A stretch of 64,000 bases of DNA from Marinobacterium lutimaris (GTDB lineage: Bacteria; Pseudomonadota; Gammaproteobacteria; Pseudomonadales; Balneatricaceae), in the NCBI RefSeq assembly GCF_900108065.1, contig NZ_FNVQ01000002.1, positions 744,001-808,000 on the forward strand, given 5' to 3'. The position numbers and the translations under genes are program-made. The notes beneath the pieces are model-generated. The model was not told the DNA's origin. It saw nothing but the letters and a program-made list of their open reading frames with translations, and did no database searches. Shown piece by piece: positions 31,991 through 41,315 of the stretch. The stretch's first letter is position 1. Each line of letters starts with the position of its first letter.

Positions 31991-33153
31991 GACTGCCCGC
32001 CCTCGGCGGCCGCTGCCTCCTCCGCATTCTGGCCATCACCGCTGTTATCGGCGCCGGCACCAACCACCTTGAGCTGGCTGTTCGGCTGCACCCGCAGCTG
32101 ACCCTCGGTGACCACCAGATCGCCCGCCTTAAGGCCGCTGCCGATCACCACCTGGTCACCGATACGGCGGCTGACGGTCACCGGTACGAATTCCGGCTTG
32201 CCGATCTGCTCGGCGTTGAGCTCACGCACCACCAGCGCGGAATCGCCATAGGCGGAGGTCAGGATCGCGGAGGCCGGCAGCAGCAGTGCATCGGGCTCGG
32301 TATGCAGATCCAGCCGCACACTGACATACATGCCGGGGCGCAGTTGCTGGCCCTCATTAACCATCAGCGCCTGCACCCGCAGGTTACGGGTATCGCGGTT
32401 CACTTGGGGCTCCAGGGCGCTAACTTCAGCGGTCAGCGTTGCACCCTCGGTGATCAGCTCTATCGGCTGGCCCACAGCGATATTGCTACGCTGACGCTGC
32501 GGCAGATCGAAGTTGATAAAGAGTTCAGACAGGTTGGTCAGCGAGGCCGCCGTATCGCCAGGGTTCAGGTACTGGCCAAGATCGATGTGTCGCAGGCCCA
32601 CCTCGCCGTCAAAGGGGGCGATAATGCGCTTCTGCTGGATACGCGCTTCAAGCTGGGCGATCTGGGCGCGGGCCTGATCATACTCGGCCTGGCGCTGCTG
32701 CAGTTCTTCCTGGGTCATGGCGCCGGAGGGCGCTAGCTGGCGGGCGCGGGCCAGCTGATTGCGGGTGAAGGTTTCACGGGCCTTGGCGGCGGCAAGATCG
32801 GCCTCTTCCACCGAGGTATCCAGGGTCACCAGCACGTCTCCGGCGGCTACCTGCTGGCCGGCACTGAAATCGATAGCCGCCACCTTGCCGGAGACCTCGG
32901 CGGTTAGCATCACCTGCTGTACCGCTTCCAGCTCACCGGGCACCTCCAGCGTATCGGGCACATCCTGGCTTTCCAGCCTGATTGCCGTCACATCCACCGG
33001 CGCGCCGCCATGCCAGCCACCGGATGCCGAATTCTGGGTTTTCCAGAACCAGAGACCGCTGATTATCGCGGCCAGTACAAGAAGAACAACGATCAGTGTC
33101 TTCCACCCTGCTCCCCTGGCGGGAGATGACTCATTCTGCACCTGTGGCGTCAT
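31987..33153 (-). CDS. RND efflux periplasmic adaptor (MexH-like)
   Basis: A 388-residue membrane fusion protein: membrane anchor at about residues 18-40, lipoyl halves (VMLTAEVSGKVAAIDFSAGQ and IIAPFDGEVGLRHIDLGQYL) around a hairpin (LAAAKARETFTRNQLARARQ), then barrel and membrane-proximal domains. The C-terminal tail is acidic and Ala/Glu rich. The ATG at 33153 is chosen over a TTG two codons upstream. It is the first gene of the operon; its stop overlaps the permease start by 4 bases. The leader from the SoxR-type promoter is long, about 170 bases. Confidence 0.9.
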   Translation of the reverse strand: MTPQVQNESSPARGAGWKTLIVVLLVLAAIISGLWFWKTQNSASGGWHGGAPVDVTAIRLESQDVPDTLEVPGELEAVQQVMLTAEVSGKVAAIDFSAGQQVAAGDVLVTLDTSVEEADLAAAKARETFTRNQLARARQLAPSGAMTQEELQQRQAEYDQARAQIAQLEARIQQKRIIAPFDGEVGLRHIDLGQYLNPGDTAASLTNLSELFINFDLPQRQRSNIAVGQPIELITEGATLTAEVSALEPQVNRDTRNLRVQALMVNEGQQLRPGMYVSVRLDLHTEPDALLLPASAILTSAYGDSALVVRELNAEQIGKPEFVPVTVSRRIGDQVVIGSGLKAGDLVVTEGQLRVQPNSQLKVVGAGADNSGDGQNAEEAAAAEGGQS

Positions 33154-33332
33154 TGGCAATCCGTCCTGATATTTATTTGCCCAGTTACTTTGCCCAGCGG
33201 CCTATGCGGTCCGGCAACTCTGGACATGCCCGTTTCGGGTCAATCACTGTTGGGTTATAAGATGTCTGGTTAGTCGCGGTGAATAACGCCGAACGGCGGT
33301 CAATCTCTGCTCAGCTAACCCGGGATTCGCTG

Positions 33333-33363
33333 ACTTTACTGCCTCAAGTAAACTTTAGGTCAA
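33333..33363 (-). promoter_or_regulatory. SoxR box and 19-bp-spacer promoter of the RND operon
   Basis: The plus strand reads CCTCAAGTAAACTTTAGG at 33342-33359, close to the palindromic SoxR box CCTCAAGTTAACTTGAGG. On the minus strand it lies inside a -35 TTGACC (33363-33358) and -10 TAAAGT (33338-33333) with a 19-bp spacer, the over-long spacing that MerR-family activators such as SoxR correct by bending DNA. About 180 bases upstream of the adaptor gene. Confidence 0.88.
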
Positions 33364-33445
33364 GCAGGCTTTTGGTTTTTTATTGCAGACGTTTTTGAAT
33401 GGGATAGCTGAAGCGCCAGCCAGGGACAGGAAAGCCAAAGCCTGA

Positions 33446-33484
33446 AACGAAAAAGCCGGCCATCGCTGTAAAGCGAGGCCGGCT
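33446..33484 (-). terminator. Terminator of the TonB receptor gene
   Basis: Minus-strand long stem: AGCCGGCC (33454-33461) pairs with GGCCGGCT (33477-33484), continued inside by TCGCT/AGCGA with one bulged base, followed by TTTTTCGTTTC. It lies 64 bases after the receptor stop. Confidence 0.85.
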
Positions 33485-33547
33485 GAAGAAAAACCGGGCA
33501 TTCCCTGGCCCGAAGGCGATGTTGTAAAGGTACGGTTCTGAAGGGGA

Positions 33548-35680
33548 TTAGAAATCGTAGCTAAGTGTCGCCATCACGCTGCGTCCTGCGCCGAAGTAGC
33601 AGATCGATTCGCTGTAGCAGGCACCAACATATTCCTTGTCGAACAGGTTGTTGACGTTCAGCTGAGCGGAGACGCCATCCAGCCCCATATTGCTGAGATC
33701 ATATTTCACCAGGGCATCGGTCAGAGTGTAGCTCGGTGCTTCCAGCGTATTGCTTTCATTGACCCAGCTTTCGCCGATGTAGCGCACCCCAAGACCCAGT
33801 TTCAGGCTGTTGAGCGAGCCGTCATGAAACTCATAGGCACCCCAGGCAGACGCCATATGTTCCGGCGTCGCCACCGGCGTTTTGCCCTCGGTGCCGGTGG
33901 TGGATTTCTGCACTTCCACATCGGTGTAGGTGTAGCTGGCCTGCAGGGTCAGGTTATCGGTCAGACGTGAGAGCGCTTCCAGTTCAACACCGCGGGAACG
34001 CACCGAGCCCACCGCCTCATAGGCATAGGTGGTGCGGTTCATATTGGCGACGTTATCCTGATCGATCTGGAACAGCGCAACGCTGTAGCGATCACCTGAA
34101 CCGTTGGGCTGATATTTAAGACCGAACTCGTACTGGCTCGCCTCGGTGGCCTTAATCAGATCACCGTTTTCATCCACATTGGCGCTGGGGCTGAACGACT
34201 CGGAGTAACTGATATAGGGCGCTACGCCGTTATCGAACAGGTACATCAGCGCCGCACGACCGCTGAAGTGTTCATCTTCCAGCTCTTCATCACCCTGTAC
34301 ACCGGTGAGCATGTTGTCGTACTCGTTGCGCACCTCGACCCAGTCATAGCGGCCGCCCAGAGTCAGGCGCCAGCGATCCAGCGCAATCTGATCCTGCAGA
34401 TAGACACCGGTCTGCTCCAGCCTGCGCTCATTGTCCTGGTAGGGGTTGATGCGGCCTGTTGCGCCGTACACCGGATCGAAAGCATCGATCGGCGCGAAGT
34501 CGGTGTTGTAGGCGGCATCGTAATCGGAGGTCCAGTAGGCATCGGTGGTGCGATGCTGGTAATCCAGGCCGGTCAACAGCGTATGACGGGTGGACCCGGC
34601 CTCAAACTCTGCAAGCAGCTGGTTATCGATGGCGAAGGCGTCCAGCTCTTCATCGGCGCCAAAGAAGGTACGCGGCAGTGTATCGCCAACCCAGTACCCA
34701 AGATTATACACCTGGCCATAATCCACCTGAGTATTCACGTAGCGAACGTTCTGACGTGCTGACCAGACCTCGTTGAAGCGGTGCTCCAACTGGTAGCCGA
34801 TCATGGTCTGCTCACGGTCGAACTCTTCGAACTTCTCTTCGCCGTCGAAAAACTCGTTGGAGATGCGGCGACCGTTATGATCAAACAGCGTCCCCTCTGC
34901 CGGCAGGCCGCCGTAGAATCCGCCTTCCGGATCTTTCTGCAGATAAGCCATCAGCGTCAGCGTGGTGACATCGCTCAGATCCAGCGTCAACGAGGGCGCC
35001 AGACTGTAGTGCTCCTCTTCCACCTTGTCCCACTGGGTATCGGACTGGTACACCCGCCCGACCACACGGTAGGCAGCACTGCCGGACTCGCCGATCGTAT
35101 CGCCCATATCGAAGCCGAGGCTCGCGGTGCCATCATTACCTATACCCGCCTGAATCTGGCGATGCTGTTCGAACAGCGGCTTCTTGCTGGTCAGCGCCAC
35201 GATACCGCCCGGCGCCGCCCGGCCATAAAGTACCGATGACGGACCCTTGACCACCTCGATCCCCTCCAGGAAATAGGGATCGATCTGCATGATGCTGTAG
35301 GTACCCTTGTCGTTGAGCAGCTTCAGGCCATCCAGATACTGGTTGTCGATACTGTCGCTGCCAAAGCCGCGCAGCTTGATGGCGTCGTAACGCCCAGCGG
35401 TGGAACCGTACTGGCCGGTGAACACCCCGGCGGTATAGCGGGTGGCTTCCTGCACATTGCGGGCGCCCTGCTCTTCAATCTGCTCCTCGGATACCAGGGA
35501 GATCGACTGCGGAGTCTCCACAAAGGGGGTTTCCGTTTTGGTAGCGCCGCGGGTGGTCGTGACCTCCAACATATTCAGATTGACGGAAGCATCCTGCGTT
35601 TCTGCGGCAAACACGACAGGCGAGCTGATACCACCCAGGGCAAGCGCGACTGCGAGGGATATCTTGGAGGGTCGGAACAT
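33548..35680 (-). CDS. TonB-dependent siderophore receptor
   Basis: A 710-residue outer-membrane receptor. Signal peptide of about 25 residues (cleavage after VFA), a plug domain (ETPFVETPQSISLVSEEQI near 54, LRGFGSDSIDNQYLDGLKLL near 103, VVKGPSSVLYGRAAPGGIV near 144) and a 22-strand barrel ending in VMATLSYDF with a C-terminal Phe. It imports ferric siderophores of the ferrichrome, ferrioxamine or catecholate type using TonB energy; the precise ligand is unknown. Preceded by an AraC regulator of the PchR type on the same strand, with a weak Fur-like box between them. Confidence 0.92.
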   Translation of the reverse strand: MFRPSKISLAVALALGGISSPVVFAAETQDASVNLNMLEVTTTRGATKTETPFVETPQSISLVSEEQIEEQGARNVQEATRYTAGVFTGQYGSTAGRYDAIKLRGFGSDSIDNQYLDGLKLLNDKGTYSIMQIDPYFLEGIEVVKGPSSVLYGRAAPGGIVALTSKKPLFEQHRQIQAGIGNDGTASLGFDMGDTIGESGSAAYRVVGRVYQSDTQWDKVEEEHYSLAPSLTLDLSDVTTLTLMAYLQKDPEGGFYGGLPAEGTLFDHNGRRISNEFFDGEEKFEEFDREQTMIGYQLEHRFNEVWSARQNVRYVNTQVDYGQVYNLGYWVGDTLPRTFFGADEELDAFAIDNQLLAEFEAGSTRHTLLTGLDYQHRTTDAYWTSDYDAAYNTDFAPIDAFDPVYGATGRINPYQDNERRLEQTGVYLQDQIALDRWRLTLGGRYDWVEVRNEYDNMLTGVQGDEELEDEHFSGRAALMYLFDNGVAPYISYSESFSPSANVDENGDLIKATEASQYEFGLKYQPNGSGDRYSVALFQIDQDNVANMNRTTYAYEAVGSVRSRGVELEALSRLTDNLTLQASYTYTDVEVQKSTTGTEGKTPVATPEHMASAWGAYEFHDGSLNSLKLGLGVRYIGESWVNESNTLEAPSYTLTDALVKYDLSNMGLDGVSAQLNVNNLFDKEYVGACYSESICYFGAGRSVMATLSYDF

Positions 35681-35709
35681 CAGAGAAACCTCTTCGCTTA
35701 GAACGTAAC

Positions 35710-35728
35710 TGTAATACGAATTATTCTC
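35710..35728 (-). promoter_or_regulatory. Possible Fur box upstream of the siderophore receptor
   Basis: On the minus strand GAGAATAATTCGTATTACA matches the 19-bp Fur consensus at about 11 positions. It lies 30 bases before the receptor start codon. The match is weak; iron regulation is expected for such receptors. Confidence 0.35.
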
Positions 35729-35799
35729 TTTTTTATCTTCTTCGAGGTATTGGCAGTGCCAGGGTTCGTATGCGCAATGACAAAACGCGCGTCCCGACG

Positions 35800-36777
35800 C
35801 TAAATGACGGCTCGGGGACTAACGCCAAATTCACGGCGGAATGCGGTAGAAAAGTTGGTGGCGTGTCGATAACCCGCCCGGTGCGCCGCCTGCTGCACAC
35901 TAAACCCCTGCTCCAGGTAGCGGCGTCCCAGTTCCAGCCGACAGCGCCGCAGGTAATCGAACACAGAGATACCATAGGCCGAACGAAACTTGCTGCGCAG
36001 GCTGCTGGCACTCATCGCCGCCTGCTGAGCCAGACCATCCAGGGTGTACTCCCGCGTGGGCTCAAACTCCAGTTGCTGCCGCACCGCTTCCAGCCGCTGA
36101 TAGTCTCGCTGGCTGGCCGGCCCCACACTTGGCGGTTGGTATGCCGCTTCCGGCAGACCATAAGCGATCAGTTGCAACGCCAGCCCCTCCAGCAGCAGTT
36201 GCCGCTGAATATCCGGTCGATTCAGTTCACAGCAGTTGTACAACTGCGCCAACAGAGACTCAGGCACCGACCAGGCCAGTGCCCGGTTATAGATTCCCTG
36301 AAGAATCGAGTTCATGGAGGTTGTCAGGGCACTGCCAACCGCGGCACTGCCGGGATCAACAGCGAGTGTCAGGCTGTGCAGTTTCTGCCCCCCGGTTTGC
36401 GTTGCCTCAAGCGCAAACTCAGGACTGAGCTGCAGGCTCAACGCCTGCCCCGCAGACAGCTTGTGACTCAGAGCCCCCACCGAAAGCTCAACCTCTCCCG
36501 TCAGCACGATCACCATCAGCAACGGCGCATGACCATGTGAAGCGGAGCTGTAGGTCTGGAACAGTTCCAGTTCGGACTCGGTAAAGCGAAAGCCGGAGGG
36601 TAGTACAACCTCGTCAATTCGCCCCTGGGCAATCACTGGGTTCAGCTCAGCCTGAACGATAGAGCCGTTTGAGAGGCACCGATCATGAAAGCGATAATCT
36701 ATACCGTACTCCCGCCCGAACTCGAGAAAATCACTCTCCCGGAAAGAGCGTACGGCTTCGAGCGCACCAGGTTGCAT
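35800..36777 (-). CDS. AraC-family regulator (PchR-like), probably of the siderophore receptor
   Basis: A 325-residue protein with an N-terminal sensor part and a C-terminal AraC double helix-turn-helix: YTLDGLAQQAAMSASSLRSK then AYRAGYRHATNFSTAFRREF-like text (AHRAGYRHATNFSTAFRREF) to the end. PchR-type regulators sense a siderophore and switch on its receptor gene, which here lies 119 bases downstream on the same strand. The ATG at 36777 has GAGG six bases upstream; the frame continues 23 codons further up but that part lacks a ribosome binding site. Confidence 0.87.
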   Translation of the reverse strand: MQPGALEAVRSFRESDFLEFGREYGIDYRFHDRCLSNGSIVQAELNPVIAQGRIDEVVLPSGFRFTESELELFQTYSSASHGHAPLLMVIVLTGEVELSVGALSHKLSAGQALSLQLSPEFALEATQTGGQKLHSLTLAVDPGSAAVGSALTTSMNSILQGIYNRALAWSVPESLLAQLYNCCELNRPDIQRQLLLEGLALQLIAYGLPEAAYQPPSVGPASQRDYQRLEAVRQQLEFEPTREYTLDGLAQQAAMSASSLRSKFRSAYGISVFDYLRRCRLELGRRYLEQGFSVQQAAHRAGYRHATNFSTAFRREFGVSPRAVI

Positions 36778-37200
36778 AAAACGCCTCACGCCGGAAACCA
36801 GCTTCAGTGAACAGAAAGATAAAAGCCGGTCGGGGTTACAGCCCACCGTCTTAGACAGGACAAGACTCTACAGTAAACAGTTCTCATTTCCAGTGCATAA
36901 AGAATGGCCAAAAACAGGCAGTCCTCCTTTAGCCCGCCTAATCTTCGACCAGACCCGCGGGGCTCCCACCGATACTACCTCTGGGACAAAGGGCCACTGT
37001 TCCTTAACAGTGTTATCCACAGCTTTTGTAGATAACTCACAACGAGTTTTCTACTCGCCGCAGAGCGTCCCAGCCCTCGGCTACTGCGAAGACAGCAGTG
37101 CCGACTATTGCGCACTCGAAATAACCTGTACCTGTCTTTGCCACAGCTGGTTTGGTACTCTGACGCGCTGCATTACTCCCAACCGCTCCCCGGAAGAATC
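36778..37200. other. Intergenic region between the AraC gene and mutS
   Basis: No convincing gene. It contains a perfect hairpin CACTGTT-CCTT-AACAGTG (36995-37012), directly followed by one DnaA-box sequence TTATCCACA (37013-37021) and by GATAAC (37031-37036), which mirrors GTTATC at 37012. A single DnaA box does not make an origin. The divergent promoters of mutS and the AraC gene must lie here. Confidence 0.4.
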
Positions 37201-39801
37201 ATGGACACAAGCAAAGTCAAAACAGCCGCCGACACCAACCACACCCCGATGATGCAGCAGTATTTCAAGATCAAGGCCGAGCACCCTGATCAGCTGCTTT
37301 TCTATCGTATGGGTGACTTCTACGAGCTGTTCTATGACGACGCCAAGCGGGCGGCGAAGCTCCTCGATATCTCGCTGACAGCGCGGGGTAAATCTGGCGG
37401 CGAGCCTATCCCCATGGCGGGCATCCCCTATCACGCCGCCGAAGGCTATATCGCCAAGATCGTGCGCGCCGGCGAGTCGGTAGTGATCTGTGAACAGGTG
37501 GGCGATCCGGCCACCAGCAAGGGACCGGTTGAGCGTCAGGTGGCACGCATCGTTACTCCGGGAACGCTCAGCGATGAGGCCCTGCTGGATGAGACCCGCA
37601 ACAATCTGCTGGCGGCGATCGATGCTAATAATGGCAGTTTCGGCATGGCGCTGGTGGATATCAGTTCGGGCCGTTTCAGCCTGCTGGAGGTGGACTCCGA
37701 AGAGGGCCTGCTGGCAGAACTTGAGCGTCTGCGCCCGGCGGAGATCCTTTACCCGGAACACTCGGGCCTGAGCAGCGTGCTGGCCAACCGCCGCGGTCTG
37801 CGTCCCCAGGCGCCCTGGCACTTCGAATTCGATACGTCACAGCGCCTGCTGTGTCAGCAGTTCAATACCAAGGATCTGAGCGGGTTCGGCTGCGATCACC
37901 TGGAGCTTGCGATCGGTGCCGCGGGCTGTCTGCTGCAATATGCGCGTGATACCCAGCGCAGCGCCCTGCCCCATATCCGCCGTATCCAGGTGGAACAGCG
38001 TTCGGAGGCGGTACTGCTCGACGCCTCGACCCGCCGTAACCTGGAGCTGGATCAGAACCTGGGCGGCGGTACGGAAAACACCCTGGCCTCAGTGCTGGAT
38101 AAGACCCGCACGTCCATGGGCGGACGCCTGCTGCGACGCTGGCTGCACCGTCCGCTGCGCGATCGCAGCACCCTGCTGGCGCGTCAGAGCGCCATCGGCT
38201 GGCTGCGCCAGGGATTTCAGTTTGAGGATATCTCCGACACCCTGCGCTCAGTGGGCGATATGGAACGTATCCTCTCCCGCGTGGCGCTGCGCTCTGCCCG
38301 TCCCCGCGACCTGGAGCGACTGAAAATGGCCCTGGCCTGCCTGCCAACGTTGCAGCAGCAGTTAGCCACCGAAGACGCGCCGCGTATCCATGAGTTGGCC
38401 GCGCAGATCGGCACTTTCCCCGCGCTTGCTCAGTTGCTGGAGAAAGCCATTATCGAAACACCGCCAATGCTGATCCGCGACGGAGGCGTGATCGCCGAGG
38501 GTTACGACGAAGAGCTGGACGAGCTGCGCGGCATCAGCGAAAACGCCGGCGCTTACCTGCTGGAGCTGGAAGCACGCGAGCGCAAACGCACCGATATCAG
38601 CACGCTTAAAGTCGGTTATAACCGTGTGCACGGCTACTTCATCGAGGTCAGCAAGGCCCAGGCTGTGGATATGCCCGCGGAATACCAGCGCCGCCAGACG
38701 CTGAAAAATGCCGAGCGTTTTATCACCCCCGAGCTCAAGGAGTTCGAGGACAAGGCCCTTAGCGCCAAGGGCCGCGCCCTGGCCCGCGAGAAACTGCTTT
38801 ACGAGGCACTGCTGGAAAGCCTCGCCGCCGAGCTTGCGCCGTTGCAGGACTGCGCCTCGGCCCTGTCCGAACTGGATGTACTGCAGAACCTGGCCGAGCG
38901 AGCCGAGACCCTGGGCTATCACGCGCCAACGCTGGTCGAGCATCCCTGCATCGAGATCCGAGAGGGCCGCCATCCGGTGGTCGAAGCGGTGCTGGATACA
39001 CCGTTCGTAGCCAACGATCTGGACCTGGATCCGGAACGCCGCATGCTGGTGATTACCGGCCCGAACATGGGCGGTAAATCCACCTACATGCGCCAGGCGG
39101 CATTGATCACGCTGCTGGCCCATATCGGCAGTTATGTACCGGCCAGCCAAGCCACCATCGGTATCGTTGATCGGATCTTTACTCGCATGGGCTCATCCGA
39201 TGACCTGGCCGGCGGGCGCTCCACCTTTATGGTGGAAATGACCGAGACCGCCAACATTCTCCACAACGCCAGCGATCGCAGCCTGGTGCTGATGGATGAA
39301 GTGGGCCGTGGCACCAGTACCTTTGATGGTCTGTCACTGGCCTGGTCCGCTGCCGAGTTTCTCGCCCGAGAAGTGCGCGCTTTTACGCTGTTTGCCACCC
39401 ACTATTTCGAGCTGACGGCATTGCCCGATCAGTGCGAAGGGGTCAGCAACGTGCATCTGACCGCCGTTGAACACAATGACCATATCGTGTTCATGCATGA
39501 GGTACAGGCAGGCCCCGCCAGCCAGAGCTACGGGCTGCAGGTCGCGCAACTGGCCGGTGTGCCGCCCCATGTGATCCGTCAGGCCAGGGAAAAGCTGGTT
39601 CAGCTTGAGCAGGATTCCCGAGCAGCAGATCTGCGTCCAGCGCCGACAAACTCACCTAAAGAAAGCCCGATCCAGAACGATCTGTTTATCGCGCCGGTAC
39701 CCTCGGAGGTGGAGCAGAAGCTGGAAACGATAGACCCGGATGAGCTGACGCCGCGGGCTGCGCTAGACCTGCTCTACGAGCTGAAAAAACTGGCGCGATA
39801 A
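37201..39801 (+). CDS. mutS: DNA mismatch repair protein MutS
   Basis: An 866-residue mismatch sensor (E. coli MutS has 853). The mismatch-binding Phe lies in [22 protein letters not shown]-type text near residue 20-45 ([11 protein letters not shown] is seen), the ATPase has [12 protein letters not shown] (Walker A), [13 protein letters not shown] (Walker B and signature) and FATHYFELT. It starts repair of replication errors together with MutL. The ATG at 37201 is the start that begins just before the conserved N-terminus; an upstream extension of 31 codons is non-homologous. Followed by fdxA 63 bases later, as in pseudomonads. Confidence 0.96.
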   Translation: MDTSKVKTAADTNHTPMMQQYFKIKAEHPDQLLFYRMGDFYELFYDDAKRAAKLLDISLTARGKSGGEPIPMAGIPYHAAEGYIAKIVRAGESVVICEQVGDPATSKGPVERQVARIVTPGTLSDEALLDETRNNLLAAIDANNGSFGMALVDISSGRFSLLEVDSEEGLLAELERLRPAEILYPEHSGLSSVLANRRGLRPQAPWHFEFDTSQRLLCQQFNTKDLSGFGCDHLELAIGAAGCLLQYARDTQRSALPHIRRIQVEQRSEAVLLDASTRRNLELDQNLGGGTENTLASVLDKTRTSMGGRLLRRWLHRPLRDRSTLLARQSAIGWLRQGFQFEDISDTLRSVGDMERILSRVALRSARPRDLERLKMALACLPTLQQQLATEDAPRIHELAAQIGTFPALAQLLEKAIIETPPMLIRDGGVIAEGYDEELDELRGISENAGAYLLELEARERKRTDISTLKVGYNRVHGYFIEVSKAQAVDMPAEYQRRQTLKNAERFITPELKEFEDKALSAKGRALAREKLLYEALLESLAAELAPLQDCASALSELDVLQNLAERAETLGYHAPTLVEHPCIEIREGRHPVVEAVLDTPFVANDLDLDPERRMLVITGPNMGGKSTYMRQAALITLLAHIGSYVPASQATIGIVDRIFTRMGSSDDLAGGRSTFMVEMTETANILHNASDRSLVLMDEVGRGTSTFDGLSLAWSAAEFLAREVRAFTLFATHYFELTALPDQCEGVSNVHLTAVEHNDHIVFMHEVQAGPASQSYGLQVAQLAGVPPHVIRQAREKLVQLEQDSRAADLRPAPTNSPKESPIQNDLFIAPVPSEVEQKLETIDPDELTPRAALDLLYELKKLAR

Positions 39802-39864
39802 GCGCCCAGCGGAAGCAGGGCTGACTATACTGCCTTCAAACCGCCGCTACAGGGAGTCTTTACG

Positions 39865-40188
39865 ATGACGTACGTCGTAACCGAGAACTGCATTCGCTGC
39901 AAATACACCGATTGTGTCGATGTCTGCCCGGTAGACTGTTTCTACGAAGGAGCCAATTTTCTGGTCATCCACCCGGATGAGTGTATCGACTGTGGCCTCT
40001 GCGAACCGGAATGCCCGGCCGAGGCGATACTCTCGGAAGATGACCTGAGCGATGCCCAGCAACCCTATGTGGAGCTGAACGCCGAACTTGCCGAGGCCTG
40101 GCCCAATATTAATGAGCGCAAGGCGCCATTGGACGATGCGGAAGAGTGGAACGGGGTGGAGGGAAAACTGAAATACCTGGAGCGCTAG
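39865..40188 (+). CDS. fdxA: Ferredoxin FdxA (7Fe or 8Fe type)
   Basis: A 107-residue ferredoxin of the Azotobacter FdI type. Cysteines at 9, 12, 17, 21 and 25, then 40, 43, 46 and 50 ([13 protein letters not shown]) provide one [3Fe-4S] or [4Fe-4S] cluster and one [4Fe-4S] cluster, and the acidic C-terminal extension is typical. It is a low-potential electron carrier; in related bacteria it is tied to redox and stress balance. The order mutS-fdxA-(rpoS) is conserved in pseudomonads; here rpoS is on the opposite strand and converges on it. Confidence 0.94.
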   Translation: MTYVVTENCIRCKYTDCVDVCPVDCFYEGANFLVIHPDECIDCGLCEPECPAEAILSEDDLSDAQQPYVELNAELAEAWPNINERKAPLDDAEEWNGVEGKLKYLER

Positions 40189-40202
40189 CAGATCACAGAC
40201 AC

Positions 40203-40230
40203 AGAAAAGGGGCCTGAAGGCCCCTTTTCT
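40203..40230. terminator. Bidirectional terminator between fdxA and rpoS
   Basis: AGAAAAGGGGCC (40203-40214) pairs perfectly with GGCCCCTTTTCT (40219-40230) around a TGAA loop. The T-rich 3' arm on each strand allows it to end both convergent transcripts. Confidence 0.88.
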
Positions 40231-40241
40231 CTATGCGATGA

Positions 40242-41273
40242 TCACTGCAACAGATCTTCGCCTGACAGACCGTTTTTCTCCACGATCTCCCTCAGTTTAC
40301 GCAGCGCCTCGACCTGGATCTGGCGCACCCGCTCGCGGGTCAGGCCTATTTCGCGTCCCACCTGCTCGAGCGTGGACATCTCATGTCCACGTAATCCAAA
40401 ACGGCGTGACAGTACGTCGGCGTGTTTCTCCGGCAGCATATCCAGCCATTTGTTGAGGTTACCGCTGATATTGGTGTTCTGCAGCAGGGTTTCCGGATCT
40501 CCGGTGCCCTGATCAGCGATGGTGTCGAGCAGTGACTTGTCGCTGCTTCCACCTACAGGTGTGTCGACGGAGCCGATACGCTCGTTCAGGCCCAGCATAC
40601 GCTCCACATCCTCAACCGGCTTATCAACCAGTTGGGCGATCTCTTCGGCGGAGGGTTCGTGATCCAGCTTTTGGGCCAGTTCACGCGAGGCACGCAGATA
40701 AACATTGAGCTCTTTGACCACATGGATAGGCAGACGAATCGTGCGGGTCTGGTTCATGATCGCGCGTTCGATGGTCTGGCGAATCCACCAGGTAGCGTAG
40801 GTCGAGAAACGGAAACCGCGTTCCGGATCGAATTTTTCCACCGCCCTGATCAAGCCGAGGTTACCCTCTTCGATCAGGTCCAGCAGCGAGAGGCCGCGAT
40901 TGATATAACGCCTGGCGATCTTCACCACCAGTCGGAGATTGCTCTCGATCATTCGCTTGCGGGAGGCTTCATCACCCTTCAGTGCCCGACGTGAGAAGTA
41001 AACCTCCTCTTCCGCGGTCAACAGAGGCGAAAAGCCGATTTCGTTCAGGTATAGCTGAGTCGCATCCAGGGTCTTGGCGTTGACCAGATCCTTGTGCGCC
41101 ATGCTTCCACGACCACGGCCACTGTTAATGAACTCAGGTACATCGTCCGAATCATCCGAATCGTCGGTATCGGCCTCGTCGTCCTGGCTCATCTCCAGCT
41201 CATCATCGGTATCCATCTCCTGATCCCGACTCGAGCTCAAGGTGTCGTAGTCCTTGGTTCCGACTGTTACCAT
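40242..41273 (-). CDS. rpoS: RNA polymerase sigma factor RpoS
   Basis: A 343-residue sigma-70-family protein of the stationary-phase type. After an acidic N-terminal region (Asp/Glu rich, about residues 18-45), region 1.2 is [20 protein letters not shown], region 2 holds [17 protein letters not shown] and [20 protein letters not shown], and region 4.2 is [20 protein letters not shown]. It directs RNA polymerase to general stress genes. The ATG at 41273 is preferred because GGGGGA lies six bases upstream; another ATG 18 bases earlier is possible. Downstream of nlpD, in which the main rpoS promoter usually lies. Confidence 0.95.
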   Translation of the reverse strand: MVTVGTKDYDTLSSSRDQEMDTDDELEMSQDDEADTDDSDDSDDVPEFINSGRGRGSMAHKDLVNAKTLDATQLYLNEIGFSPLLTAEEEVYFSRRALKGDEASRKRMIESNLRLVVKIARRYINRGLSLLDLIEEGNLGLIRAVEKFDPERGFRFSTYATWWIRQTIERAIMNQTRTIRLPIHVVKELNVYLRASRELAQKLDHEPSAEEIAQLVDKPVEDVERMLGLNERIGSVDTPVGGSSDKSLLDTIADQGTGDPETLLQNTNISGNLNKWLDMLPEKHADVLSRRFGLRGHEMSTLEQVGREIGLTRERVRQIQVEALRKLREIVEKNGLSGEDLLQ

Positions 41274-41315
41274 CTGATTTCCCCCATGCATCTAGCATTG
41301 ACGCTATCTGACTTA

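Noticed and set aside
30755-32101. A 448-codon plus-strand open frame opposite the RND permease
   Set aside because: Extremely rich in His, Asp, Arg and Gln, typical of an antisense frame; the RND gene is certain.
36997-37010. LexA-like CTGT...ACAG palindrome upstream of mutS
   Set aside because: The spacing between CTGT and ACAG is 6 bases, while the LexA consensus needs 8, so an SOS box is unlikely.
37108-37200. Upstream extension of the mutS frame
   Set aside because: The 31 extra residues have no likeness to MutS, and the ATG at 37201 gives a normal-length protein.
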